From Candidatus Minthosoma equi (GTDB lineage Bacteria > Bacteroidota > Bacteroidia > Bacteroidales > Bacteroidaceae), in the NCBI GenBank assembly GCA_018064885.1, contig JAGHUI010000003.1:1-64000 (forward strand): 64,000 nucleotides of DNA, read 5' to 3'. Both the position numbers and the translations under genes were made by a program. Below, piece after piece: positions 52,779 to 62,843 of this stretch. Position 1 is the first letter of the stretch. The number at the start of each line of letters is the position of its first letter. Under the pieces are notes generated by a model, which worked only from the letters and a program-made list of their open reading frames with translations, was not told where the DNA came from and did no database searches.

Positions 52779-54581
52779 ATGATTAAATCATTCCGTTACA
52801 TATTGTCCATACTGGCAGCGATGCTATTCGTTACCTCCTGCACCGATGAAGACCTCGCAGGAGGGGGGAACGGCACCACCGAAGATTACTACGGCGAAAT
52901 GGTGCACTTTGCTGCAGGTACCACGGTGAACTCTGTCAGCACACGTGCTGATGGAGGCAACTCTGGTAACAACTACTCAGAGACACCTGGACAGACCTAC
53001 TATATGCCTGATGCATATCGTTTCGTATGCCGCATGTATTATAAGGCGGCAACAGGAGAAAATCCCGAGTATGATGTCTCAGGTAAGACTGATGTAACCA
53101 CATGGCTCAAGGTTAAGGGCGATGTAGGTCATTCGCTTTACTGGAGCAGTGACTATCCTGTACTGAATGAAAATGATAAGAGCCTTTTTGACAACTACGG
53201 CAATGACATAAAAGCTACATGCTTCTATTGGCAGAACCGTAAGGAGCATGCCTTCCTTGCATGGACGGACCTCAATAAGGCAACGACATTCACCGCTACT
53301 TCAACTCCTGTTCCGCTCAAGATGGAGACGACTTTTGAATATGAGGAACATACAGGAGAGAAGCAGAAGCAGTATGTATCAGATGGCTATAGACTTTATG
53401 GCGTAGATGATGCCCAGAAGCTGACGAGTGTGACAGCTGCTATAAACTATGGTGTAGAGCATTATGATGAGATAAAAGATTTGCCGGGGCAAAAGGATGT
53501 TGTGAGTCTTTTAGACTGGTCTTTGGTCAATTCTGAGTATTTCGATCAGTATACCAATAGTATGTATCTCACTTACATCAAGTCTCTTTATAAAGAGTTC
53601 GATCAGGTGTATGATAAAGATAATCACATGATCAAATACAAGTGGGGAGGATATATCGGCTTAAAGTGGAGTGATGATCAGAGGCTGGAATATACTTTGC
53701 AAACTGATGATGTGGTAGCCAGCACACCCGATGCTAATGACAAGATATGGGTTAAAAACAGCTCAGGTACGATTGTTGCAAGAAAATTGGGTGAAAACCG
53801 ATACTGCGCAGTAGATGGCACAAGGAACCATGATGATCTTTACGACATCACTCAGGAGCCAGCCTATAAGGTGGCATTCTATGTTCCATATGAGGAGAAG
53901 GTGGCAGAGATTATCAATAAGTATAAGGCGCAGAAGTTCGATATCGCAAGAGGCAATTATGGCAGCATTAACGAAATGCCGGACATAGTACAGGCATTGA
54001 AAAAGATGAAGCCGGAGGGTGCTACGCAGGAGGCTAACCGAGTGAACCTCAAATTCACGCATCAGTTCAGTCAGGTGCAGGTGAATGTGAGAACATCATC
54101 CGACCTCTCTGTGGTTATAGAGAAAGAACAGATTCAGAAGGTGGAACTTCTGGGTGTTTCTGATGAAGCTTACGTCTTTACGGAATTAAATAAAGATGGA
54201 AACGTCAAGGCCACAACTTATAAGTCGGTAGATATATCGAAATATGACGATGAACAACTCAAGCGTAATCAGTATGGTTCATCCTTCGAGATGTTCCCGA
54301 TGGCAGAACCTTCATCCGGTTATATCAAGTCGTTCAATGCTCTGACCTTTGGTCAGCTTAGGGCTATCCGCATAACATGGAATGAGGAACCGAATGGTAC
54401 GGGTATCTCTCACGAGTCAACATACCATATTGCAGATGAGGACTTGAAGAACCTCAAGAGCGGATACAAGTACGTCTGGAATATTGAACTACGCCGTGGT
54501 ACACTTGCCATTGTCCGTACTGAAATCGTTGATTGGAGTGTAGGTAAAGAGTATAATATAAGTGGTACGATAATCAATTAA
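52779..54581 (+). CDS. Fimbrillin family lipoprotein
   Basis: 600 residues, Cys21 lipobox, Arg56 in VSTRAD. FTHQFSQVQVNV at about 425 and the final strand AIVRTEIVDWSVGKEYN fit the fimbrillin fold. A middle insertion (about 190-400), including SVTAAINYGVEHYDEIKDLP and an unusual Tyr- and Asp-rich segment, makes it larger than a plain pilin. No beta-helix tail is seen. It may be a linker or accessory pilin. The gap to its neighbours is short (42 and 50 bases). Confidence 0.75.
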   Translation: MIKSFRYILSILAAMLFVTSCTDEDLAGGGNGTTEDYYGEMVHFAAGTTVNSVSTRADGGNSGNNYSETPGQTYYMPDAYRFVCRMYYKAATGENPEYDVSGKTDVTTWLKVKGDVGHSLYWSSDYPVLNENDKSLFDNYGNDIKATCFYWQNRKEHAFLAWTDLNKATTFTATSTPVPLKMETTFEYEEHTGEKQKQYVSDGYRLYGVDDAQKLTSVTAAINYGVEHYDEIKDLPGQKDVVSLLDWSLVNSEYFDQYTNSMYLTYIKSLYKEFDQVYDKDNHMIKYKWGGYIGLKWSDDQRLEYTLQTDDVVASTPDANDKIWVKNSSGTIVARKLGENRYCAVDGTRNHDDLYDITQEPAYKVAFYVPYEEKVAEIINKYKAQKFDIARGNYGSINEMPDIVQALKKMKPEGATQEANRVNLKFTHQFSQVQVNVRTSSDLSVVIEKEQIQKVELLGVSDEAYVFTELNKDGNVKATTYKSVDISKYDDEQLKRNQYGSSFEMFPMAEPSSGYIKSFNALTFGQLRAIRITWNEEPNGTGISHESTYHIADEDLKNLKSGYKYVWNIELRRGTLAIVRTEIVDWSVGKEYNISGTIIN

Positions 54582-54631
54582 CACCCCTTCTAAACCTCCC
54601 CGATGGAGAGGAAATAAAATAGAATGAGAAT

Positions 54632-57600
54632 ATGATAGTTAAACATTATATATATAGATGCATGTTATCATTGGCGGCAGCGCTGGTGCTGACAGGATGC
54701 TCTGAATCACTTGGCTCTATCTTCGGTGAAGGTGGGATAGAAAAGGGCGATCCTGTCATGTTCACCACTATGGTGCCAGAGATAGAACCAAGCACCCGCT
54801 CTGCCAAAGAAGAATGGGAGAAAAAGGTCAAGGCATATAAGGCTGTACAACTTGACTATACCTTCAATGTGGAGATGTGGAAGAAGGGTGACGGACAGGC
54901 AACGGCATCTAACAAATACAGCCCTAAGAAGTCAACAAATGAAGGCTCAGAGCCTATAGCAAACTATGACGGCACACTCCAGGCAAAGGACAATATGGAG
55001 ATGTACTGGCAGGATAACGTCAACAGATGGGGTTTCAAGGCTACGTCAGAGAGTTCTCAGACAGTTGAAGCTGAGCAAAACAGCCAAAGCAACTGGTTGC
55101 GTCAGGACAAACTTATCGGCTACTCATATATGCCTTTGTGGATAGAGAATGAGGATAGGGCGGCAGATGACTTCAATGCCATCAACTATCGCACCAATAA
55201 GGAATGGTATGCTGATAATAAGAAAGCCAAGGATCTTGAAGGTTTGATGGTGGAAAGCGACGATGACTATAAGAAGATTCCTCTCTACATGCAGCATGAG
55301 CGCTCTTGGATTACCATCATTCTGAGAGCTGGTGAAGGTGTGGCACGTGAGGCACTCGCTTATGCTACGTCTGATGATAATATCAAGACGTCCATCAACA
55401 GCTTTGCTTCTGATGGTGCTGAGCCTTTTGTCATTGACAAACCATGGTCGAGAGAGACATTCATTGATTATGTGCAGGACAAAAACGGTGCGGCTAAGAA
55501 TAATGTCAGCACTACTCGCTACGATGCTATCGTCATGCCACACAACTATGCTGCCAAGAAAGAAGAGGAGATAATAGCAAAGATAAACCTCTCCAACCAG
55601 ATATTCTCGTTCTATGCAAGCAACGACAGCCGCTACTTCTCTGGAGACCAGGCACAGATAGATGCTGCCGACAAGGCTTATAACCTTGAAGCTGGCAAGC
55701 ACCTCACCATTGAGGCGACATTGTCGCGTGAGAGCCGTAAGATACTTATCACGGCATGGATACAAGATTGGACAGAGGTGGCTACACAGACCATCTGCGA
55801 TGACTACGGACAGAATGGCGACCCGATAGTTATCAAGGATCGTGACGAACTCATCGCTTTCCTTAGGGGCAGTGACAATAAGTCGGGTAGTGTGGCTATT
55901 ATTCAGCCAACAGAGCTCAACCTTGATATTCAGGGAAGTGATTGGCCACAAGATCTTAATCTCAATGCCACGCTCAACCTTGCCGGTTGTGTCTTGAATA
56001 CAGGACATCGCTTGTTCAAGGATATGTCATCGGCTGCCAATCTTGTGAATGGAACTATCAATATTCCTGACAATGCTACATTGGACTGTGCTGTAGCAGA
56101 AAAGAACGAAGGAACGATAGAGCGTGTCAAGGTCACCACCAGTGGCGAGTTGACAACAGCCAAAGCTACTGTAGCAGGCCTTGTTAAGGAGAATCATGGC
56201 ACTATCTATCAGTGCTCATCCACATTGCCTGTATATGGAACAGATGGATATTCAAACGGAGTGGATGGTGATAGCAAAAAGTATATTGGTGGCATTGCGG
56301 CTGTTTCAACCTCCAAGGATGCGGCATCACTGGCTGTGATTGATGCTTGTTCGGTCAATGCATCGGTCAATGGTACGGACGTTTATGGAGGAGGTGTCGT
56401 AGGTTATGTAACAGGACGTGTCTCTAACAATACATACGAATACGGCATCACTGTCAACCAAACTGTTAATCAATTCAAGAATATCTTTGCACAGGCAGGT
56501 ACAGCGGAAGTTCGTGCCACAGGCAATGCATGGCCAACAACTGCACTGAACTATATCCATGAAGACGATAAAACAACGAATCCTAACGGGTACACCGGCA
56601 AGAAGTATGATGCAGTGCTGGATTGTCAGGCAGAGCTTCATGCGTTAATGATGGGTGGCCAATATAATAAGTTAGGGAAAGTATATCGTATCTCGAAGAG
56701 TTTTACTGTAAGCAGCTCTGCTAATGAAGAAGACGACTGGTCACACGGAACTATAGCAGCAGATAACACATCTTATGACAACCTGAACAATGTATCGTTC
56801 ACACTTGAAGGCAACAGTAAGACCATTACCTTGACGGGTGACAAGACAGTAAAGACGACAAATGGCTCTAACCTTTCTGACGGCGAAGCTACAAATTACA
56901 CCACAGCGCCAATGCTGTTTAATTATGTCTTAGGAGAGGTGAAGAACCTGAATCTCTATCTTGAAAAACCTTTGGTGGCAAGTCCGACAGAGGCAACAGA
57001 TTCTAAAACAGGTGAGAAAACCTACAATGCCGAAGATGCCATAGCTCCCCTTGCATACGGCGTCTATGGACCTGAAGCAAAGCTGACGAACGTGAAAGTT
57101 ACGGGTAAGACGGATGCTGCTACACCTGCTGACAATGCATACGTTCAGGCTTCTACCCCTGCCGGTTTGGTGGTATGGGCGTATGGTGGTGCAACAATAA
57201 CCAGCTGCACAGTAGGCGTGCCTGTACGTATGTGGCTTCCAAGTGATATGGGAACTGATGCTAAGCATTATGCCGGTGGTGTCGTTGCCTGTGCTGCCAA
57301 AGCAAATATCCTTCAGACTTCTTACACTGGCAGTGATGAGAATTCTGTGTCAGGATCAGATTATTCTACAACAGCAAAGAATTCTGGCAACTATTTCTAT
57401 GGTGGTATCGTAGGCGGTACATCCACCAAGAATGGTGATACACCAGAATTGGTTATCAAGGACTGCTCAAGTTGGTTTGTTGCCAAGCGTGCAACAGCTG
57501 AAAGTACAGATAGGTCGTCAAAGGGTGGCATCATCGGTTATTGCTGTTATGCTGACAGCGACAGCGGCAGTACTATCAAGAATGGTATGAAGGAAGGCAA

Positions 57601-57712
57601 CGAAGGTAACTGGTGGCAGCTGAGTGCTGTAGGTGCTCATACATGGCTTTCAGGCCTCAATGAAGAAAAAGTTATCGGTAAACGCAACAGTATAACACCT
57701 TCAGCCCCATAA
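54632..57712 (+). CDS. Fimbrillin-like lipoprotein with beta-helix/GLUG-like C-terminal region
   Basis: 1026 residues, Cys23 lipobox, Arg56 in PSTRSA. Residues 24-385 are fimbrillin-like and end with LITAWIQDWTEVATQ. Residues about 395-1026 are repeat-rich: LNLAGCVLNTG, NEGTIERVKVTTSGE, then a GLUG-type motif GGVVGYVTGRVSNNTYEYG and related Gly-Gly-Ile/Val units (YGGIVGGTS, KGGIIGYCCYADS). GLUG units are known from adhesins. It is the longest lipoprotein here and a strong candidate for a pilus-tip adhesin. Confidence 0.78.
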   Translation: MIVKHYIYRCMLSLAAALVLTGCSESLGSIFGEGGIEKGDPVMFTTMVPEIEPSTRSAKEEWEKKVKAYKAVQLDYTFNVEMWKKGDGQATASNKYSPKKSTNEGSEPIANYDGTLQAKDNMEMYWQDNVNRWGFKATSESSQTVEAEQNSQSNWLRQDKLIGYSYMPLWIENEDRAADDFNAINYRTNKEWYADNKKAKDLEGLMVESDDDYKKIPLYMQHERSWITIILRAGEGVAREALAYATSDDNIKTSINSFASDGAEPFVIDKPWSRETFIDYVQDKNGAAKNNVSTTRYDAIVMPHNYAAKKEEEIIAKINLSNQIFSFYASNDSRYFSGDQAQIDAADKAYNLEAGKHLTIEATLSRESRKILITAWIQDWTEVATQTICDDYGQNGDPIVIKDRDELIAFLRGSDNKSGSVAIIQPTELNLDIQGSDWPQDLNLNATLNLAGCVLNTGHRLFKDMSSAANLVNGTINIPDNATLDCAVAEKNEGTIERVKVTTSGELTTAKATVAGLVKENHGTIYQCSSTLPVYGTDGYSNGVDGDSKKYIGGIAAVSTSKDAASLAVIDACSVNASVNGTDVYGGGVVGYVTGRVSNNTYEYGITVNQTVNQFKNIFAQAGTAEVRATGNAWPTTALNYIHEDDKTTNPNGYTGKKYDAVLDCQAELHALMMGGQYNKLGKVYRISKSFTVSSSANEEDDWSHGTIAADNTSYDNLNNVSFTLEGNSKTITLTGDKTVKTTNGSNLSDGEATNYTTAPMLFNYVLGEVKNLNLYLEKPLVASPTEATDSKTGEKTYNAEDAIAPLAYGVYGPEAKLTNVKVTGKTDAATPADNAYVQASTPAGLVVWAYGGATITSCTVGVPVRMWLPSDMGTDAKHYAGGVVACAAKANILQTSYTGSDENSVSGSDYSTTAKNSGNYFYGGIVGGTSTKNGDTPELVIKDCSSWFVAKRATAESTDRSSKGGIIGYCCYADSDSGSTIKNGMKEGNEGNWWQLSAVGAHTWLSGLNEEKVIGKRNSITPSAP

Positions 57713-57748
57713 TGCAAGGTTCAACAAATCCATCGACAAAAATGATCA

Positions 57749-60103
57749 ATGATGAAGTATAAGACAATATATTATATAATGTGTGTCATTGCAGCGCAGT
57801 TCTTCGTGTGCTCCTGCTCTGATGATACCCTCACGCCTGGAGCAGAAGCCGGTGCTGGGGATGTGATCAATGTAGGTGCAGACGTTGATGGATTGACGGT
57901 GTCGTCATCAATGACACGTGCTACGGGAGAATCAAAAGATGCAGAGAAAGTTTCATGGCTTGTACAGCCTCTCCTGAAAGGCTTGGATATTACATACGGA
58001 AATATTAAGAATAACAATAGGAACAATGAGCGTGTTGCAATCTTGAAATTGGTACCAAATGATGATAAATCTGAAGGAGCGGATCCATATAAGACAAATA
58101 CCAACAGCGGTTTTGCTGAATATACCTTCAAATATCGTTCAGAAACCGATGGTAGCGAAACTACGGAAAAGGCGCGTTGGTATGACAACGGTCTTCACTT
58201 CTTTGAGGGCGTGCATGTGCCAAACCGAATCAGATACGCAATCGACGCCACAGAGATAGAAAATGATAATAGAACAGTCACAGGAGATAATGGTAACCTA
58301 GTGCCTGTGGGCAAGGTTACGAATCTTACTACCGACCAGAGCGGAGATGTATCTGAAGGTACTGACGACCAGCTTTCCAATTATTATCTGTTGTCTCACT
58401 ATCTCGGTATGCCGGCAAATACGCAGATTTCAGCTACTGTAGCGCGTATCAAGTTGCCTTTCCGTCACCGTCTGGCACGTGTGTTGGCTTATATCCTTAT
58501 TGATCCATCACTTATGAATGGTGCAAATCCTACAAAGATTAAGGGATATGCCAATATTGCAGAAGAGGGAAAACCTTTTCGTGATAACCCTGCCACCAGC
58601 GAGATACGTTTCTGTAATGTGGATGTTCTTGCGGGTGTTCACGATGTGTATAACCAGGCGACAAAACTTCACACCCTCACTCCTAAATGGGAAGAGAAGG
58701 TGCGTAAGGTCATTCCGCATTTCAACACGCAGTTAGCAAGTTTCAAGACATATCAGTCAGACAAAAAGACTTATTACGAGGGCACTTCTGACTTCCCGTC
58801 ATCACTACCTGCAGGCTTTACTCCTGTTACTTACACAAATGTGCCTGTCTATGACCTTATCGTGCGTCCAACTTACACCGACAAGGATAATGTGATGTAT
58901 GATGAGGATTTGTATGATGAGGATTTGAAAGACTACGAAACACCTGAACAGTACGCCGCAAAGACTAACAAGATTGACTTCATCGTGTCGCTTGATAATG
59001 GCTTGACATACGAGAAGGAGTTCGTCTTTGACCTTGATGCCAACTACCAAACCATTGTCTATCTAAAGATTACCCATGAAGGTGTGGATTATAATGAGTC
59101 AGGTTCGGCACAATGGGTGGAGGAAACCCGTAATGACAATTGGTATGGTGTTGATAACCAGAATGGCAACACACTCTCTAAGGCTGGTAGCAGTTGGCAG
59201 AGAGCTTATTATAATGACGACCTCCATGATACAGACAAGGTTACCGATGGCGGATTCTATGATGAAGATACCCCAGGTGAGGATGGCACAAAGGGACAGT
59301 ATGTCAATGAGGCTACATGGAAGGAGTACTTCCTGCAGGCATACAAGGGCGGTGCTCATCATGGCGATTATTTCGTGTTGTCAAATGATATTACCATAGA
59401 CGCCAATGAGTTGCCTAATAACTTTGTGTTTACGGGACACCTCGATGGATTTACAACTCATCAAAGTCGTAAGTACTGCAAAATCACCCTTACAGGAGGA
59501 AACTCTTGGGCAGAGTATGATAAGGATGAACTCCGCAACCTGAAAGTGAAGACTGGAAATGAAGGTAGTGATGCTGACTACACCGATGTTCCTCAGTTAT
59601 ATTGGACAGTAGAGGAGGCGCATGCCCGTCCACGAAAGGCAGAATACATCCCTGGAGGTGATCCAAAAGTGACAGAGATACCTATGATCGAATATCCTTC
59701 TTATCTCTCGCAGCTTGATAGCGAAGGCAAGGTGATACTGTATAAGGATGGCGATAATAAGTATAAACTCTATACTAACCGCACCTTCTACAGAAAGACC
59801 GCCGGTTCGCTCTTTGACGGCCTTGACGGTATTTATACCACTAATCAGGAGAGAGGAGAGACACCGTGGGAAGCTAATGTGCATAAGGAAACCAACAACG
59901 GCAAGACTTATTGGCTACCATACAAGGATACAGAAGGCGATGGCGCTACAAACACAGGTTGGCGTGCAGAGGTGATGAACCTTGAAGTGTCTGGTGGTTC
60001 CCTTTTCAAAGACAATGCTGTCATCACGGGTTACGTATATAATTGTAAAGATGATAATGGCAGAGTAGATGATCAACCCCCTGCTATGCCTAAATACAAG
60101 TAA
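57749..60103 (+). CDS. Fimbrillin-like lipoprotein with extended C-terminal region
   Basis: 784 residues, lipobox Cys23 (CSCS), Arg57 in SMTRAT. FRHRLARVLAYI near 237 is the fimbrillin core motif. EKEFVFDLDANYQTIVYLKI near 430 ends the pilin part. The C-terminal region (about 470-784) has FVFTGHLDGFTTHQSRKYC and AGSLFDGLDGIYTTN, a degenerate form of the beta-helix motif in the next gene. EEAHARPRKAEY near 630 is an Arg-rich segment also found in copy 4. The gene ends five bases before the next start. Confidence 0.72.
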   Translation: MMKYKTIYYIMCVIAAQFFVCSCSDDTLTPGAEAGAGDVINVGADVDGLTVSSSMTRATGESKDAEKVSWLVQPLLKGLDITYGNIKNNNRNNERVAILKLVPNDDKSEGADPYKTNTNSGFAEYTFKYRSETDGSETTEKARWYDNGLHFFEGVHVPNRIRYAIDATEIENDNRTVTGDNGNLVPVGKVTNLTTDQSGDVSEGTDDQLSNYYLLSHYLGMPANTQISATVARIKLPFRHRLARVLAYILIDPSLMNGANPTKIKGYANIAEEGKPFRDNPATSEIRFCNVDVLAGVHDVYNQATKLHTLTPKWEEKVRKVIPHFNTQLASFKTYQSDKKTYYEGTSDFPSSLPAGFTPVTYTNVPVYDLIVRPTYTDKDNVMYDEDLYDEDLKDYETPEQYAAKTNKIDFIVSLDNGLTYEKEFVFDLDANYQTIVYLKITHEGVDYNESGSAQWVEETRNDNWYGVDNQNGNTLSKAGSSWQRAYYNDDLHDTDKVTDGGFYDEDTPGEDGTKGQYVNEATWKEYFLQAYKGGAHHGDYFVLSNDITIDANELPNNFVFTGHLDGFTTHQSRKYCKITLTGGNSWAEYDKDELRNLKVKTGNEGSDADYTDVPQLYWTVEEAHARPRKAEYIPGGDPKVTEIPMIEYPSYLSQLDSEGKVILYKDGDNKYKLYTNRTFYRKTAGSLFDGLDGIYTTNQERGETPWEANVHKETNNGKTYWLPYKDTEGDGATNTGWRAEVMNLEVSGGSLFKDNAVITGYVYNCKDDNGRVDDQPPAMPKYK

Positions 60104-60107
60104 AGAC

Positions 60108-62843
60108 ATGAAGAAATTCATTTATATAATAGGTGTATTGCTGACAGGACTTTTCGTTGCATGTTCGGAGGAGGATGTGTTGGGTGGTAACACCCTTACC
60201 GCCGAGCAGGAAGCGCTGATAGGTCGTGCCGTAAACTTCAACGCCTCATACGCTGATGCGTTCACCACCCGAGTATCTAACTACACCAATATTATTGACG
60301 GTTCGTTCAATCAGAACGACCGTATGCGCATCTACCGTAACTATTACGAAGGCACTGCATGGTCGAATAATGAGGCTTACCGTACCTATGCTTATGTTTA
60401 TAAGTCGGATGCCACGACAGGCATCGACCTTGGTCATGACTGGCAGGTTGAAGTCGGTCGTACAGGATATGACGATAAGGGTGAAGGCTATAAGACATTC
60501 CCGCAGTCGAAAGCAGACTCTCTGACATGGGAGAACGGTAAGACTATCCGTTTCCGTGCCTGGAGCCAGAGCAATTACCACAACATCTTGTACGGTACTA
60601 CCAATACCTATTTCTATCCGGACTTCTGCGCTTCAGATTATGTGAATGCATCAGGTCCTAGCACCAGTATCCCTATGGTGCTGAGACATCTTGGTACGCG
60701 AATCATGTTCAAGGCGTTACCGGATGGACCCGGTGGAGGCAACGAGTTTCATGACATCCGTCTGTGTAGCAACATCAATCCTGATGGAACAGAGAATCCT
60801 GACGGTTGGAAGGATTATAAGTATGCCGACAATGCCGACACAAACGAAAATGATGGTTCTTCATCGGAAGAGAGTAAAGAAGATGACCAAGCCAAACAAG
60901 AGTGTGATGCTGTAACTGCAGTATTCAAGCGCATGTGTATGCCGGCAGGTGTGGATATTACCACAGGCACGCTGAAGGCGGTGAAGAATGAGTGGTGGAA
61001 GAATGCAAGTTCTGATCAGGTGAGAACACTTGAAGATCAAGCCCCAAGCAATTTCTATAGTTTTAATACAACGTCAGCCGAAGACCTTGCAAAATATGCT
61101 AAGCGTCCATTCTTCTGTACCATCAACTACAACCCGATGATGGTCACCATTCCATACGACATGAGTAATGATGCAACCACATCTGGAGAGGTGCTTACGC
61201 TACCTGCATGTACTCGTTTCCGTATTTACATGCGCGACGTGAATAATGGTGATGAGTATAATAAAACTGGTTATGAGGGCAAGTATCACATCTTCGCCTT
61301 GTCGGATATTATGAAGACAGAGAATGGTCAGGACGTTCCGGCCTTCCCTGATGGCTTGAAGTTGGGTTCGGGTCTAAGTTATACCTTCAGGGTGGGTTAT
61401 CGCTATGGTGGTCTTTATGTTACGGTGGATAATAACATTTCATGGGTGGAACAGGATCTCGGAGAACAGGAAGCTGCTAATGCAGTAGTCACGCCTACTC
61501 CAAGCTCTGAGCCATATAAGTGGTGGCAGGATGCTATCAGATATGCTATTCCTCAGGGCACTAATGACTTCCAACCTGTGTTCCATATTGAGAACGAAAC
61601 ACAGTTTCTTGAGTTCATCAAGCTTGTAAACGGTACTACTGGCGCAAAGACAGGAAATCTCTACCTTTTAGATTCAGGTGAGAAGGATTCATATGGCAAC
61701 CCAATAAAGAAATGGTCAACCGTAAATAGTGTATATAAGCCAAACTGGGTGACAGAGGAAGATATGGCGGCACAGGGATACTTGTTCTATGATCACTATC
61801 ATGCAGCCAATGCCGATAGGGCTGCCTACTCCGAGCGAGATTATCTCAAAGGTCCCTATCCGTTCTATGATGATAACCTGAGCAGAAACTTTACGGTCAA
61901 GTTGGACGAAGACCTTGACCTTCAGGATTGGATGCTGGAGAGTATCGGTGCCAGCGAGGACACACCTTTCCGTGGTTGCTTTGATGGTCAAGGACACACC
62001 ATCAAGAACGTGTATATGAAGGACGAGAACATCTTCGGGTATGTCAACGGTATCGGTACAGAACATGCTGCCATCACCAACCTGAAGATAGAGAGTTTGC
62101 ACAACACCTGCCTGATAGGTACTGGCGTAAATCAGATATACGTGGCTGGTATTGCCCTCTATGCTCCAAGCTCTACAAACAGCATTGCGCATAGCATGAG
62201 CATGGACTCAAATACTTCTGGTACAAGCTATGTTGTTGGCTGCATACATGTGGGTGATGCCCGTGGGGCTCTTGTGGGTACTGCCAGCAACCTGAATATG
62301 TTTGGGTGTATGCAGGCAGCGCAGGGTATCACAGGTGGCGCTTTGATTGGCACAGATGCTAATACCACTCCTGTCTTTACTCCTCAGATTAGTTTGAATG
62401 GACAGAAGGCAGGATCAAAGATAAATGCAAAACCGCAGTTCAAGAACTTTATCGGCAACTTCTATGATACGCAGCTGTCACCAAGTGCTAAGGCTGTTGG
62501 TTCAACTTCCGACGACTACTCGCTCCTTGAGTATATCCGTGGAAGGAATACGGACATCCTTTGTGCTAAGAACGACTACCTGACTTCAGAAGTGTCTATG
62601 AAGCAATTGCTGACACTGAGTTACACACAATATTACGGTCTGGCTCCATGGAAGGTTATGAACTATGCCATTTACTGGTACAACAAGAACAGAGTGAATG
62701 CGCAGGTTAACCATCCTTGCACCATACACTACGAGAACAACACCACAGGTTACGTACACCGTTATCCTGTGCCGATGACAGGAAAACCTGAAGATAAATA
62801 TTCAACCGTAAGCTCCTGGAACCCTGTTGAACAAACAAACTAA
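60108..62843 (+). CDS. Fimbrillin-like lipoprotein with beta-helix adhesin domain
   Basis: 911 residues from ATG at 60108 (MKKFIYIIGVLLTGLFVAC, Cys19); the longer upstream frame (60069) would run through the previous gene and spoil the signal peptide. Arg55 lies in FTTRVSN. LRHLGTRIMFKAL near 191 and VTVDNNISWVEQDL near 437 mark the pilin part. The C-terminal half has FTVKLDEDLDLQDWMLESIG, then FRGCFDGQGHTIKNVYM near 621, the classical start of a GLUG/pectin-lyase-like beta-helix, with later units ITNLKIESLHNTCLIG and GGALIGTDANTTP. Likely tip adhesin. It is translationally tight with its neighbours. Confidence 0.82.
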   Translation: MKKFIYIIGVLLTGLFVACSEEDVLGGNTLTAEQEALIGRAVNFNASYADAFTTRVSNYTNIIDGSFNQNDRMRIYRNYYEGTAWSNNEAYRTYAYVYKSDATTGIDLGHDWQVEVGRTGYDDKGEGYKTFPQSKADSLTWENGKTIRFRAWSQSNYHNILYGTTNTYFYPDFCASDYVNASGPSTSIPMVLRHLGTRIMFKALPDGPGGGNEFHDIRLCSNINPDGTENPDGWKDYKYADNADTNENDGSSSEESKEDDQAKQECDAVTAVFKRMCMPAGVDITTGTLKAVKNEWWKNASSDQVRTLEDQAPSNFYSFNTTSAEDLAKYAKRPFFCTINYNPMMVTIPYDMSNDATTSGEVLTLPACTRFRIYMRDVNNGDEYNKTGYEGKYHIFALSDIMKTENGQDVPAFPDGLKLGSGLSYTFRVGYRYGGLYVTVDNNISWVEQDLGEQEAANAVVTPTPSSEPYKWWQDAIRYAIPQGTNDFQPVFHIENETQFLEFIKLVNGTTGAKTGNLYLLDSGEKDSYGNPIKKWSTVNSVYKPNWVTEEDMAAQGYLFYDHYHAANADRAAYSERDYLKGPYPFYDDNLSRNFTVKLDEDLDLQDWMLESIGASEDTPFRGCFDGQGHTIKNVYMKDENIFGYVNGIGTEHAAITNLKIESLHNTCLIGTGVNQIYVAGIALYAPSSTNSIAHSMSMDSNTSGTSYVVGCIHVGDARGALVGTASNLNMFGCMQAAQGITGGALIGTDANTTPVFTPQISLNGQKAGSKINAKPQFKNFIGNFYDTQLSPSAKAVGSTSDDYSLLEYIRGRNTDILCAKNDYLTSEVSMKQLLTLSYTQYYGLAPWKVMNYAIYWYNKNRVNAQVNHPCTIHYENNTTGYVHRYPVPMTGKPEDKYSTVSSWNPVEQTN

